NCBI RefSeq assembly: GCF_002799155.1
Contig: NZ_NERD01000002.1
Span: 434,001-498,000 of the forward strand
Direction of reading: 5' to 3'
Source: Stenotrophomonas maltophilia
GTDB lineage: Bacteria > Pseudomonadota > Gammaproteobacteria > Xanthomonadales > Xanthomonadaceae
Length of the DNA stretch: 64,000 nt
Under the pieces are notes generated by a model. It was not told where the DNA came from. It saw only the letters and a list, made by a program, of their open reading frames with translations, and did no database searches. Of this stretch, positions 1 to 10,341 are shown in pieces; within the stretch, counting starts at the first letter, position 1, and each line of letters starts with the position of its first letter. A program made the translations under genes and the position numbers.

Positions 1-26
1 GTCGACATTCCCGAACGGAGCCTGCC

Positions 27-362
27 ATGTACCACCCGACCCTCAACCAAACCCTGCGCTGTGCAGGCCTGCTGCTGCCGATGGTGCTGCTGACCGCCTG
101 TGGCGGCCACAAGAAGGTGGCCAAGGCGGAAACGCCTGCCGAGACCCCGGTGGTGGAAGTAAAGACGCCGGAGCTGGATGGTCGCGGCAGCTACCGCTTC
201 CTGATGAGCAACGGCGACAAGAAGATGACCGCCGATGAGTTCGATGCCTGGATGAAGGCCAACGGGATCCGTGTCGCCAAAGGCAACGGCCAGGACGCCG
301 CCGCCAAGCCGGTGGTGGTGGCCAGCAAGGACCAGCCCAAGGACAAGAAGAAAAAGAAGTGA
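27..362 (+). CDS. Small putative lipoprotein of unknown function
   Basis: Encodes 111 residues. An N-terminal hydrophobic stretch ends in the lipobox LTAC, with the lipidated cysteine at residue 25, so the product is probably a membrane-anchored lipoprotein. The middle (about residues 50-82) has a short hydrophilic segment with EF-hand-like wording (SNGDKKMTADEFDAW) but not a complete calcium loop. The C-terminus is very basic and ends KDKKKKK. The start is supported by GGAG eight bases upstream. It converges with kbl, and two palindromes lie between the two genes. I do not recognise a named family; the function is unknown. Confidence 0.75.
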   Translation: MYHPTLNQTLRCAGLLLPMVLLTACGGHKKVAKAETPAETPVVEVKTPELDGRGSYRFLMSNGDKKMTADEFDAWMKANGIRVAKGNGQDAAAKPVVVASKDQPKDKKKKK

Positions 363-371
363 CGCCTGTGG

Positions 372-391
372 GTGTCGACCTTGGTCGACAC
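372..391. repeat. Short perfect palindrome (SMAG/REP-like)
   Basis: Nine-base arms GTGTCGACC and GGTCGACAC are separated by two bases. Similar GTGTCGACC-TTGGTCGACAC units occur near 23.6 kb. This matches the general form of the dispersed SMAG/REP palindromes of Stenotrophomonas. It lies between convergent genes. Confidence 0.6.
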
Positions 392-403
392 GCCTTGACC
401 GGT

Positions 404-442
404 GGGGTCAGAGCCCTTTCCGCAGGAAAGGGATCCGACCCC
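404..442. repeat. About 40-base hairpin repeat, copy 1 of 3 (terminator-like)
   Basis: The arms GGGGTC..GAGCCCTTTCC and GGAAAGGGATC..GACCCC pair around a CGCA loop. Near-identical hairpins are at 16498-16538 and 56015-56052. This copy sits eight bases after the kbl stop codon, between convergent genes, so it could end transcripts from both sides. No long U tract follows it. Confidence 0.65.
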
Positions 443-450
443 GGCCATGA

Positions 451-1659
451 TCAGCCCTTGACCACGCCCAGTTCGACACCGATGCGGGTGAAGGCATCGA
501 TCGCGCGGTCCAGGTGCTCGCGGCTGTGCGCGGCGCTGATCTGGGTACGGATGCGGGCCTGGCCCTTGGGCACCACCGGGAAGAAGAAGCCGATCGCGTA
601 GATGCCTTCTTCCAGCAGGCGCTCGGCGAACTTCTGCGCCAGCGGTGCGTCATACAGCATCACCGGGCTGATCGGATGCACGCCCGGTTTCACGTCGAAG
701 CCGGCGGCGGTCATCTTCTCGCGGAAGTAGGCGGTGTTCTCGGCCAGGGTGCTGCGCAGGTCGTCGGCGGCAGCCAGCATTTCGAACGCCTTGATGCCGG
801 CGGCCACCACATGCGGCGGCAGCGAGTTGGAGAACAGATACGGACGCGAGCGCTGGCGCAGCAGTTCGATCACCTCGGCACTGGCGCAGGTGAAGCCGCC
901 CAGGGCGCCGCCCATCGCCTTGCCCAGGGTGCCGGTGATGATGTCGATCTTTTCCAGCACGCCCTTGACCTCGGCCGAACCACGGCCGGTGGCGCCAAGG
1001 AAGCCGGTGGCGTGGCATTCGTCGATGTGCACCAGTGCGTTGTACTTCTTCGCCAGCGCAGTGATTTCGTCCAGCGGCGCGATGAAGCCGTCCATCGAGA
1101 ACACGCCGTCGGTGGTGATCAGCTTGGTCTTGCAGCCGGCGGCATCAGCGGCCTGCAGCTGCGCTTCCAGGTCGGCCATGTCGCAGTTGGCGTAGCGGAA
1201 GCGCTTGGCCTTGCACAGGCGGACGCCGTCGATGATCGAAGCGTGGTTCAGTGCATCGGAAATGATCGCGTCGTGCTCGCCGAGCAGCGGCTCGAACAGG
1301 CCGCCGTTGGCATCGAAACAGGCCGCGTACAGGATGGTGTCCTGCTTGCCGAAGAAATCGGCGATCTGCTTCTCCAGCTGCTTGTGCAGGTCCTGGGTGC
1401 CGCAGATGAAGCGCACCGAGGCCATGCCGAAGCCGTGCGTGTCCAGCGCGTCCTTGGCGGCCTGGATCAGGTCCGGGTGGTCGGCCAGGCCCAGGTAGTT
1501 GTTGGCGCAGAAGTTCAGCACCTTGCGGCCGTCGTCGAGGGTGATCTCTGCGGACTGCGGGCTGGTGATGATCCGCTCGGACTTGAACAGGCCCTGGGCG
1601 CGGATGGCGTCCAGTTCCTCGGCGTAGTGGCGGGTCAGGGCGGAGGAGGCGTCGGTCAT
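451..1659 (-). CDS. kbl: 2-amino-3-ketobutyrate coenzyme A ligase (glycine C-acetyltransferase)
   Basis: Encodes 402 residues, close to the roughly 398 of E. coli Kbl. It is a PLP-dependent alpha-oxoamine synthase that cleaves 2-amino-3-oxobutyrate with CoA to glycine and acetyl-CoA, the second step of threonine breakdown after Tdh. Recognisable motifs include [10 protein letters not shown], the [12 protein letters not shown] segment that contacts PLP, and [15 protein letters not shown], which carries the PLP-binding lysine. The start MTDASS was chosen because it gives family length; the frame is open well upstream but that extension is not protein-like. The tdh gene lies about 1.1 kb away on the same strand, separated by an outer-membrane protein gene on the other strand. 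Confidence 0.95.
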   Translation of the reverse strand: MTDASSALTRHYAEELDAIRAQGLFKSERIITSPQSAEITLDDGRKVLNFCANNYLGLADHPDLIQAAKDALDTHGFGMASVRFICGTQDLHKQLEKQIADFFGKQDTILYAACFDANGGLFEPLLGEHDAIISDALNHASIIDGVRLCKAKRFRYANCDMADLEAQLQAADAAGCKTKLITTDGVFSMDGFIAPLDEITALAKKYNALVHIDECHATGFLGATGRGSAEVKGVLEKIDIITGTLGKAMGGALGGFTCASAEVIELLRQRSRPYLFSNSLPPHVVAAGIKAFEMLAAADDLRSTLAENTAYFREKMTAAGFDVKPGVHPISPVMLYDAPLAQKFAERLLEEGIYAIGFFFPVVPKGQARIRTQISAAHSREHLDRAIDAFTRIGVELGVVKG

Positions 1660-1860
1660 GGCGTGGGCACGGCTCTGAACGGGGAAACCGTTGATTCTAC
1701 CGGGCATCGCCCGTCGCCGACCGGGCCGGATGGGCCATCGCCATGGTCGGCGCATGTTGCATCGCAATAGCAAACTGGTTAAGAATTCGTGAACCGGAGC
1801 TGTCGCGCTCCGGCTGCTTCCGCCTTCCACGCCACGCCACCGCCCCCACCGGAGACGCTC

Positions 1861-2556
1861 ATGAAGCACGCCCGTGCCTGCCTCGCCATTGCCGCTGCCC
1901 TGACCCTGGCCGCCCCGTTCGCCGCCAGCGCCCAGGAAAACGAATCGCCGTACAGCTGGAACGTCACCGCTGTTTCCGATTACCTGTTCCGTGGTGTGTC
2001 GCAGACCGACGAGGATCCGACCCTGCAGGCCGGTTTCACCTACACCAGCCCGGTTGGCCTGTATGCCGGCGTGTGGGGTTCGGGCGTGGATTTCGGTGCC
2101 GGTGATCCGAAGACCGAGGTCGACTACCTGATCGGCTACGGCGTGGATGTCACCGAGCGCGTCAACGTTGATGTGCTGCTGAACCGCTACACCTACCTGA
2201 AGTCCAGCCACCAGAACTACAACGAGCTGATCACCACCACCACGCTGGATGACACCTACAAGCTGACGGTGGCCTACACCAACGATGTATGGAACAGCAG
2301 CACCGATGGCTGGTACTTCGGCCTGGGCGGCAGCTGGGGCCTGCCGAAGGACTTCACCCTGAATGCCAACGTCGGTCGCAGTACCTTCGAGGATGGCATC
2401 GCCAAGGATTACACCGACTGGAACGTCGGCGTCGCGCGCCAGTTCGGCCTGTTCAACGTCGGCCTGGGCTACTACGGCACCGACGGCAACGGCCGCGACA
2501 ACTCCGGCAAGCTGGCCCACAGCCGGGTGATGCTGTCGGTCGCGATCGGGCAATAA
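1861..2556 (+). CDS. TorF-family putative porin (outer-membrane beta-barrel)
   Basis: Encodes 231 residues with a clear signal peptide cleaved near AASAQE (about residue 24). The mature part resembles the small barrel family TIGR02001 (Gcw_chp, TorF): [15 protein letters not shown] near the mature N-terminus, then alternating aromatic strands such as [17 protein letters not shown], ending in a hydrophobic strand. The start was chosen because the signal peptide begins there; GGAG precedes it by about seven bases. It lies between kbl and tdh on the opposite strand. A weak promoter-like pair (TTGCAT at 1757 and TAAGAA at 1780) lies upstream. The substrate is unknown. Confidence 0.8.
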   Translation: MKHARACLAIAAALTLAAPFAASAQENESPYSWNVTAVSDYLFRGVSQTDEDPTLQAGFTYTSPVGLYAGVWGSGVDFGAGDPKTEVDYLIGYGVDVTERVNVDVLLNRYTYLKSSHQNYNELITTTTLDDTYKLTVAYTNDVWNSSTDGWYFGLGGSWGLPKDFTLNANVGRSTFEDGIAKDYTDWNVGVARQFGLFNVGLGYYGTDGNGRDNSGKLAHSRVMLSVAIGQ

Positions 2557-2576
2557 CCGGGGCCTGCGGCACCGGC

Positions 2577-2646
2577 GATTGCCCCGCGCATTTCACCTTA
2601 TCCCTGCGCCGTTGGCGCGCCCCCTTGAACAACAAGGGGGCTCTCC
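2577..2646. repeat. 70-base dispersed repeat, copy 1 (with internal palindrome)
   Basis: This segment reappears in reverse complement at 30457-30526 with only a few mismatches. It contains the hairpin CCCCCTTG-AACAA-CAAGGGGG at 2620-2640 and a smaller GCGCC-GTT-GGCGC hairpin. It starts about 20 bases after the porin stop codon. No transposase or coding potential is visible. Confidence 0.75.
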
Positions 2647-2667
2647 TCCAGACAGGCAGCGGTACAT

Positions 2668-2697
2668 GAAAAAGGCGCCCACAGGGCGCCCTTTTCT
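2668..2697. terminator. Bidirectional rho-independent terminator (porin / tdh)
   Basis: The stem GGGCGCC/GGCGCCC is flanked by A5 on one side and T4 on the other, between the converging porin and tdh genes, so it can serve both. Confidence 0.75.
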
Positions 2698-2702
2698 TTC
2701 CG

Positions 2703-2728
2703 GTAGCGCCCGGCCATGCCCGGCGTCG
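2703..2728. repeat. SMAG-type GTAG palindrome
   Basis: GTAG head followed by CGCCCGGCCATGCCCGGC, which can fold into a short GC hairpin. It lies just downstream of tdh. Confidence 0.5.
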
Positions 2729-2740
2729 CCGTGTGCCGGG

Positions 2741-3763
2741 TCAATTCCAGCTCAAAACAACCTTGCCGGCCTTGCCTTCTTCCATCAGGTCGAAGCCCTT
2801 CTGGAAGTCGTCGATCGGCAGCTGGTGGGTCATCACCTTGCCGAGTGGGAAACCGGACAGCACCAGCTGGGTCATCTTGTACCAGGTCTCGTACATCTTG
2901 CGGCCGTAGATGCCCTGCACGGTCAGGCCCTTGAAGATGATCTTGTCCCAGTCGCAGCCAGCGCCCTTGGGCATGATGCCGAGCATGGCGATCTTGCCGC
3001 CGTGGTACATGCAGTCGAGCATGTCGTTGAACGCGCGCGGGTTGCCGCTCATTTCCAGGCCCACGTCGAAGCCCTCCATGTGCAGTTCCTTCATCACGTC
3101 CTTCAGCGACTGGTTGGCGACGTTGACCACGCGGGTGGCGCCCATGTCGGCGGCCAGCTTCAGGCGGAAGTCGTTGACGTCGGTCACCACGACGTTGCGC
3201 GCACCGATGTGCTTGCAGATGCCGGCGGCGATGATGCCGATCGGGCCGGCACCGGTGATCAGCACGTCTTCGCCGATGACGTTGAACTCCAGCGCACAGT
3301 GCGCGGCGTTGCCGTACGGGTCGAAGAACGCGGCCAGCTCCGATGGGATCTGGTCCGGGATCGGCCACAGGTTGCTGGCCGGCATCACCATGTATTCGGC
3401 GAAGGCGCCGTTGACGTTGACGCCGATGCCGACGGTATTCGGGCACAGGTGCGGGCGGCCGCCACGGCAGTTTCGGCAGTGGCCGCAGACGATATGGCCT
3501 TCGGCCGAGACGCGCTGGCCGATCTCGTAGCCGGTCACCGCCGAGCCAAGCGCGGCGACGCGACCGACGAACTCGTGGCCGATGGTCAGGCCCGGCTTGA
3601 TGGTGCGCTGGCTCCACTCGTCCCACAGGTAGATGTGCAGGTCGGTGCCGCAGATCGCGGTCTTCTCCAGCTTGATCAGGACCTCGTTCGGGCCCGGGGT
3701 CGGAACCGGAACTTCTTCCAGCCAGATGCCCTTGGCTGCTTCGCGCTTGACCAGGGCCTTCAT
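2741..3763 (-). CDS. tdh: L-threonine 3-dehydrogenase
   Basis: Encodes 340 residues, matching the family length (341 in E. coli). It is a zinc-dependent medium-chain dehydrogenase that oxidises threonine to 2-amino-3-oxobutyrate with NAD+, the substrate of Kbl. Visible features are [19 protein letters not shown] (catalytic zinc region), [15 protein letters not shown] (structural zinc cysteines), [18 protein letters not shown] (Rossmann NAD site) and the C-terminal GKVVLSWN. The chosen start MKALVKRE matches the family N-terminus. An in-frame ATG five codons upstream (at 3778) is also possible, and neither has a strong ribosome-binding site. Confidence 0.95.
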   Translation of the reverse strand: MKALVKREAAKGIWLEEVPVPTPGPNEVLIKLEKTAICGTDLHIYLWDEWSQRTIKPGLTIGHEFVGRVAALGSAVTGYEIGQRVSAEGHIVCGHCRNCRGGRPHLCPNTVGIGVNVNGAFAEYMVMPASNLWPIPDQIPSELAAFFDPYGNAAHCALEFNVIGEDVLITGAGPIGIIAAGICKHIGARNVVVTDVNDFRLKLAADMGATRVVNVANQSLKDVMKELHMEGFDVGLEMSGNPRAFNDMLDCMYHGGKIAMLGIMPKGAGCDWDKIIFKGLTVQGIYGRKMYETWYKMTQLVLSGFPLGKVMTHQLPIDDFQKGFDLMEEGKAGKVVLSWN

Positions 3764-4060
3764 CGTTTGCTGCGCCATCGGGTGGAACTCGTCAGGGGGA
3801 AAGCGCGGATTATAGGGTGCCGCGCGGATTTCCCATGTTGCGCTGCGGGTGCAGTGGCGGAACGAAAGGCGTGCGCCAGCGGGCGTTTCGAACGTACTGC
3901 AAACAGCAGCGCCTCCCTGGTTCGGGGGAGGGGGCGACCACGCCCCCTCAGGAGGGTTCCCGTGCGCGCGGCGGAACGAAGTGAGCCCATGACTTCCGGG
4001 GTTCGGGCCGGGGCAGGGCGGCGGGCTACAATCGAAGGTTCCACTACCAGGGGCCGCTCC

Positions 4061-6226
<2,166 letters not shown>

Positions 6227-6236
6227 ACCGGTTGCG

Positions 6237-6260
6237 GTAGTGCCGGCCGCTGGCCGGCAA
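6237..6260. repeat. SMAG-type GTAG palindrome
   Basis: GTAG followed by TGCCGGCC-GCT-GGCCGGCA, a near-perfect hairpin. It begins just after the S46 peptidase stop codon and matches the described form of S. maltophilia GTAG REP elements. Confidence 0.7.
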
Positions 6261-6290
6261 ACCTCGACCCAATGACCGGAAACTCCGGAA

Positions 6291-6318
6291 CCCCGCGACG
6301 CAGGTCGCGGGGTTTTTT
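6291..6318 (+). terminator. Rho-independent terminator after the S46 peptidase gene
   Basis: A nine-base-pair stem CCCCGCGAC/GTCGCGGGG with a four-base loop is followed directly by six T. Confidence 0.9.
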
Positions 6319-6427
6319 AATGCCCGGCCCGGCCCGGTGCGCCGAACAGGTATCATCGCTGTTCCGCGTACTTCACAGGATGTGAACGAAACGCGGAAAC
6401 CTCCTCCCCCCAGGACCCCTTGCACGC

Positions 6428-7072
6428 ATGCGCATCCTGCTTGCCCGCCACGGCGAAACGCCGTGGAACGCCGAAGGCCGCTACCAGGGCCAGATCGACA
6501 TCCCGCTTTCGCCGATCGGTGAAGCCCAGGCCCAGGCACTGGGTGCCCGCCTGGCCTCGGTCGACATCACCCGTGCCGTCGCCTCGCCGCTGTCGCGCGC
6601 GCAGCGCACCGCGCAGCTGGCGCTCGGCGCCGCCCGTGCCGACATGCTGCTGACCGAGCCGGAGCTGCAGGAAATCGCCCATGGCGAATGGGAAGGGCTG
6701 CTGGCCAGCGAGATCCACGAGAAGGATCCGTCGCGCCTGCAGGCCTGGCGCGAGGAACCGGATACCGTTCTGATGCCCGGCGGCGAATCGCTGCGCCTGG
6801 TGCTGGAGCGCAGCTGGCGCGGCCTTGCCCGCGCTGCCGAAGGCCTTGGCGAACACGACACCCTGCTGGTGGTCGCCCATGACGCGGTCAACCGGGTGAT
6901 CCTGTGCAGGGTGCTGGGCCTGCCGATCTCCCGTCTGTGGACCTTCCGCCAGGCACCGACCACGCTCAACCTGCTCGAAGGCGCCGACCTGGACAGCCTG
7001 GAGGTGGTGCGCCTGAACGACTGCGCCCACCACACCCCGTTCTTCGGTGAAGCCAAGCACCGCGCTCTCTGA
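6428..7072 (+). CDS. Histidine phosphatase family protein
   Basis: Encodes 214 residues. The N-terminal LLARHGETPWNAEGRYQG is the phosphohistidine signature of the phosphoglycerate mutase-like superfamily (His8 is the phosphorylated residue). The second catalytic region is LLVVAHDAVNRV, and EIAHGEWEG supplies the usual acid/base glutamate area. Length and motifs resemble GpmB/CobC-type phosphatases; the substrate cannot be told from sequence. It lies 41 bases before folC on the same strand and could share its transcript. The upstream terminator separates it from the peptidase gene. Confidence 0.85.
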   Translation: MRILLARHGETPWNAEGRYQGQIDIPLSPIGEAQAQALGARLASVDITRAVASPLSRAQRTAQLALGAARADMLLTEPELQEIAHGEWEGLLASEIHEKDPSRLQAWREEPDTVLMPGGESLRLVLERSWRGLARAAEGLGEHDTLLVVAHDAVNRVILCRVLGLPISRLWTFRQAPTTLNLLEGADLDSLEVVRLNDCAHHTPFFGEAKHRAL

Positions 7073-7113
7073 TCCATCCTCCCGCATCAACTGCTTCTGC
7101 TGGAACCGCTGCC

Positions 7114-8385
7114 GTGACGAACACCCCGACCACCCTGGCCGACTGGCTGGATTACATTGAACGCCAGCACCCGGCGACCATCGACATGGGCCTGGAGCGC
7201 GTGCGCGCCGTAGCCACGGCGATGGGGCTGGGGACGCCGGCCCAGCGCACCATCGTGGTCGGTGGTACCAACGGCAAGGGCTCCACCGTGGCCTTCATCG
7301 AAGCCATTGCGCGCGCGGCGGGCTGGAAGGTCGGCGCCTACACCTCGCCGCACCTGCTGCGCTACAACGAGCGCGTGCGCATCGACGGGCAGGAGGTGGA
7401 CGATGCCGCGCTGGTCGCTGCGTTCAACGCAGTCGAGGCCGCGCGTGGCGAGATCACGCTGACCTATTTCGAGTACGGCACGCTGGCCGCGCTGCAGCTG
7501 TTCGCCGACGCCGGGCTGGACCTGGCGGTACTGGAAGTGGGCCTGGGCGGTCGACTGGATGCGGTCAACATCATCGATGCCGACGTGGCCGTGATCACCA
7601 CCGTGGACATCGACCATGCCGAATGGCTGGGCGAGGACCGCGAAGCGATCGGCACCGAGAAGGCCGGCATCATCCGTGGCTGGAAGCCGGTGATCCTGGG
7701 CGAGACCGATCCGCCCTCGAGCGTGCTCGCACGTGCCTACCTGGTCGGTGCCAATGCGATCCGGGGTGGCAGCGATTACTTCTACGAGCCGATCGATGCC
7801 CAGCGCTGGCGCTGGCGCGACGTCGGCCTGCGCATGGAACTGCCGGCGCCGGCGCTGGCCGGCCCGATCCAGCTGGCCAATGCGGGTGCTGCCATCGCTG
7901 CGCTGCGTGCGCTGGACAAGCCGGTGCCGCGCGCCGCGTGGGCTGCCGGTATCGCGGCGGCGCGCATCCCTGGCCGCCTGCAGGCGTTCGAGCGGGAGGG
8001 TGTGCAGATCCGCGTCGACGTCGGGCACAACCCGCAGGCGGCGGGCCAGCTGGCGCGCGCGCTGAAGGCCGAAGCGGCAGCCGGGCGCACCCTCGCGGTA
8101 TACGCCGCGCTGCAGGACAAGGACGTGGTAGGCGTGGTGCAGGCGCTGCAGGACGTGGTCGGCGAGTGGACCCTGGCGGGCCTGGACGGCCCGCGCGGGC
8201 AGAGCGCTGCCCAGTTGCAGGCGCGTCTGGCCAGCACGGCTGCGGCCCAGGCACAGCGGGTTGATAGCGTCGAACAGGCGCTGGCACAGGTGTTGTCACG
8301 GGCCGAACGCGGTGACCGCGTGCTGGTGTTCGGCTCCTTCCATACCGCTGCTGCCGCGCTGCAATGGTTGCAGGGCGCCGCCTGA
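7114..8385 (+). CDS. folC: Dihydrofolate synthase / folylpolyglutamate synthase
   Basis: Encodes 423 residues, starting with GTG. It adds glutamate to dihydropteroate and to tetrahydrofolate, making and retaining folates in the cytoplasm. Motifs include the Mur-ligase ATP loop GGTNGKGSTVAFIE, TSPHLLRYNERVRIDG, and LEVGLGGRLDAVNII, all typical of FolC. The order folC-dedD-cvpA-purF is the same as in E. coli, which supports the call and links folate and purine synthesis. Confidence 0.95.
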   Translation: MTNTPTTLADWLDYIERQHPATIDMGLERVRAVATAMGLGTPAQRTIVVGGTNGKGSTVAFIEAIARAAGWKVGAYTSPHLLRYNERVRIDGQEVDDAALVAAFNAVEAARGEITLTYFEYGTLAALQLFADAGLDLAVLEVGLGGRLDAVNIIDADVAVITTVDIDHAEWLGEDREAIGTEKAGIIRGWKPVILGETDPPSSVLARAYLVGANAIRGGSDYFYEPIDAQRWRWRDVGLRMELPAPALAGPIQLANAGAAIAALRALDKPVPRAAWAAGIAAARIPGRLQAFEREGVQIRVDVGHNPQAAGQLARALKAEAAAGRTLAVYAALQDKDVVGVVQALQDVVGEWTLAGLDGPRGQSAAQLQARLASTAAAQAQRVDSVEQALAQVLSRAERGDRVLVFGSFHTAAAALQWLQGAA

Positions 8386-8465
8386 TCCGCGTTCAGCCAA
8401 TGCCGACGCCGTCCGGTCCGGCACCCGTATAATCGACTGCAACCTCCGGACAGTTGCCGCCTCAC

Positions 8466-9485
8466 GTGGATACGCCTCTGAAACAGCGTCTGATTGGTGC
8501 CATCGTGCTGGTCGCGCTGGCCGTGATTTTCCTGCCGATGCTGGTCAAGGGACCGGCGCCGGACAGCGGTGTGGCCTCGGTGCCGATCGCCGCGCCGGAT
8601 GCACCGGCCGATGGCCAGTTCGAAACCCGTGAGCTGCCGCTGGTTGCTCCGGCCGGTGGAGCCACCGGCCTGCAGGCCGGGCAGGCCAAGCCCCTGCAGG
8701 AGGCCGCCGCCCCGGCCACTCCGCCGACCGTGGACACGTCTCCGGCCGTTGCCGCCGGCAACTACGCCGTCACGTTTGGCGCCTACGGCAGCAAGGCCGA
8801 CGCCGACGCGGTCATCGCCTACCTGCAGCGCTCGCAGCTGCCGGGCTTTGCCGAAACGACCACCATCAACGGGCGCCAGGCGTGGCGTGTGCGCGTCGGG
8901 CCGTATGCCGACCGTGCGCAGGCCGAGGCTGCCCGCCTGCAGGCGGTGAAGATCCGCGCCGATGTAAAGGCCGAAGTCATCGCCCTGGACGCGGCGGCAG
9001 GCAGCAGTGCGGCGGTCGCCGCCACGCCGGCGCCGACTGCCAGCGCCCCGGCTGCGGCCACTACGCCGTCGGCCACCAGCAACCCGGTGCGCAGCGAAAG
9101 CCTGCCGCCGAGCACGCCGACGGCGGCCACCAAGCCGGAACCGCCCAAGCCGGCGCCGAAGCCGGAAGCCAAGCCCGAGCCGAAGCCGGAGGCCACCGCC
9201 AGCAAGCCGGCGGCGGCACCGGCCACGCCGGCCGCACCGGCGGCCAGTGGCGTCGGCTTCGCTGTGCAGCTGGGCGCGTTCGGCCAGGCCAACGATGCCA
9301 ATGCGCTGCGCGACAAGGTCCGTGCCGCCGGCTTCAGTGCTTTCGTCGAGCAGGTGCGCACCGAAAAGGGCACCCTGCATCGCGTCCGCGTCGGGCCGGT
9401 GGCCAACCGGGCTGACGCCGAGCAGTTGAAGGCGCAGGTCGCCGCCAAGGTCGGCGTGGCCGGCATGGTCCGACCGCACCCATGA
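8466..9485 (+). CDS. dedD: DedD-like membrane-anchored SPOR-domain protein
   Basis: Encodes 339 residues from a GTG start, chosen because it places a single membrane segment at residues about 9-26 after a short cytoplasmic tail, as in DedD. A first SPOR-like region covers about residues 98-175 (YAVTFGAYGSKADADAV to VRVGPYADRAQAEAA). A Pro/Ala/Lys/Glu-rich linker spans about 180-260. A second SPOR domain is at about 263-339 (FAVQLGAFGQANDANAL to VRVGPVANRADAEQL). SPOR domains bind denuded septal peptidoglycan, so a cell-division role is likely. E. coli DedD has one SPOR domain, so two is a difference. It sits in the conserved folC-dedD-cvpA-purF order. Confidence 0.85.
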   Translation: MDTPLKQRLIGAIVLVALAVIFLPMLVKGPAPDSGVASVPIAAPDAPADGQFETRELPLVAPAGGATGLQAGQAKPLQEAAAPATPPTVDTSPAVAAGNYAVTFGAYGSKADADAVIAYLQRSQLPGFAETTTINGRQAWRVRVGPYADRAQAEAARLQAVKIRADVKAEVIALDAAAGSSAAVAATPAPTASAPAAATTPSATSNPVRSESLPPSTPTAATKPEPPKPAPKPEAKPEPKPEATASKPAAAPATPAAPAASGVGFAVQLGAFGQANDANALRDKVRAAGFSAFVEQVRTEKGTLHRVRVGPVANRADAEQLKAQVAAKVGVAGMVRPHP

Positions 9486-9531
9486 CCCACGCGCAGGCCC
9501 GTTGCCAGCGCCGCCGAAGGAGCGGGGCGCC

Positions 9532-10311
9532 ATGATCGACGTGGTGCTGCTGATCGTGATCGCCGCCTCGACCCTGCTCGGGATGCTGCGTGGCTTCGTT
9601 GGAATCGTCATCGGCACGCTGTCGTGGCTGCTGGCCGCGTGGGCGGCCTTCGCCTTCGGTAACGATGCGGCACGCTGGTGGGCGGCGCCGGCCGCGCCTG
9701 GCGGCGAGCACTTCGTCGGCGGCTACCTGGGCGTGGGAATTGGCGTGATGATCGTGGTCGCGGTGATCGGCATGGTCATCAAGGCGATGATCCACCGCAG
9801 CATGCTGACCAGCCTGGACCGGTTGCTGGGCGGCGTGCTGGGAGCCGTGCGTGGCGGCCTGATCGCGGCGATCCTGGTGCTGCTGGCCGGTTTCACCCCG
9901 CTGACCGCCGAACCCTCCTGGAAGCGCTCGGCGGTCCGCCCGGTGCTGAACCCGGCCGTGGCCTGGATGAACGGGAAGCTGCCGCACTGGCAGGTGCCCG
10001 GCGCCGATCTGCTGCCCAAGAACTTGCCGACCGACATGCTGTCCCCATCTGCATTGATGGAGCTGGGAAAGAACGCAGGCGCCGATTTGGGAAAGCCGGG
10101 CGCGGCAGGCGATAATGGCATCCTCAACCAGGTAGTGGCGGGCGGCGGATGGCTGCGGCCCGCGAAAGCGGAACAGGGCGACGCATACGATCCGGCCGAA
10201 GTGCGCCCGGACGCCCCAGCACTGCCGGACAGTATCGAGCCGGGCGATCCGGCCAATGTCGACCGCGGGCGCGGCGACCACCGCGGCCAGGTACGGCCAC
10301 CTTCCTTGTAA
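9532..10311 (+). CDS. cvpA: CvpA family inner-membrane protein
   Basis: Encodes 259 residues; AAGGAG lies about ten bases before the ATG. The N-terminal two thirds contain about four membrane segments (residues about 2-22, 27-46, 65-85 and 100-122) with the family pattern LLGMLRGFVGIVIGTLSWL. The soluble C-terminal tail of about 100 residues is rich in Ala, Pro and Asp and longer than in E. coli CvpA (162 residues). CvpA is linked to envelope stress tolerance and colicin V production in E. coli; its mechanism is unclear. It is 30 bases before purF, with which it is co-transcribed in E. coli. Confidence 0.85.
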   Translation: MIDVVLLIVIAASTLLGMLRGFVGIVIGTLSWLLAAWAAFAFGNDAARWWAAPAAPGGEHFVGGYLGVGIGVMIVVAVIGMVIKAMIHRSMLTSLDRLLGGVLGAVRGGLIAAILVLLAGFTPLTAEPSWKRSAVRPVLNPAVAWMNGKLPHWQVPGADLLPKNLPTDMLSPSALMELGKNAGADLGKPGAAGDNGILNQVVAGGGWLRPAKAEQGDAYDPAEVRPDAPALPDSIEPGDPANVDRGRGDHRGQVRPPSL

Positions 10312-10341
10312 CTGGGCACAGCCCAGCGGAGACTTCGCACC

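Noticed and set aside
514..1770. 418-codon plus-strand ORF opposite kbl
   Set aside because: It is a GC-bias shadow of kbl, with no start context or recognisable domain.
1660..2553. N-terminal extension of kbl to 700 residues
   Set aside because: It runs through the porin gene in antisense, has no family similarity, and would nearly double the known Kbl length.
2579..4060. N-terminal extension of the S46 peptidase to 1215 residues
   Set aside because: It is antisense to tdh. The signal peptide at 4061 defines the real start.
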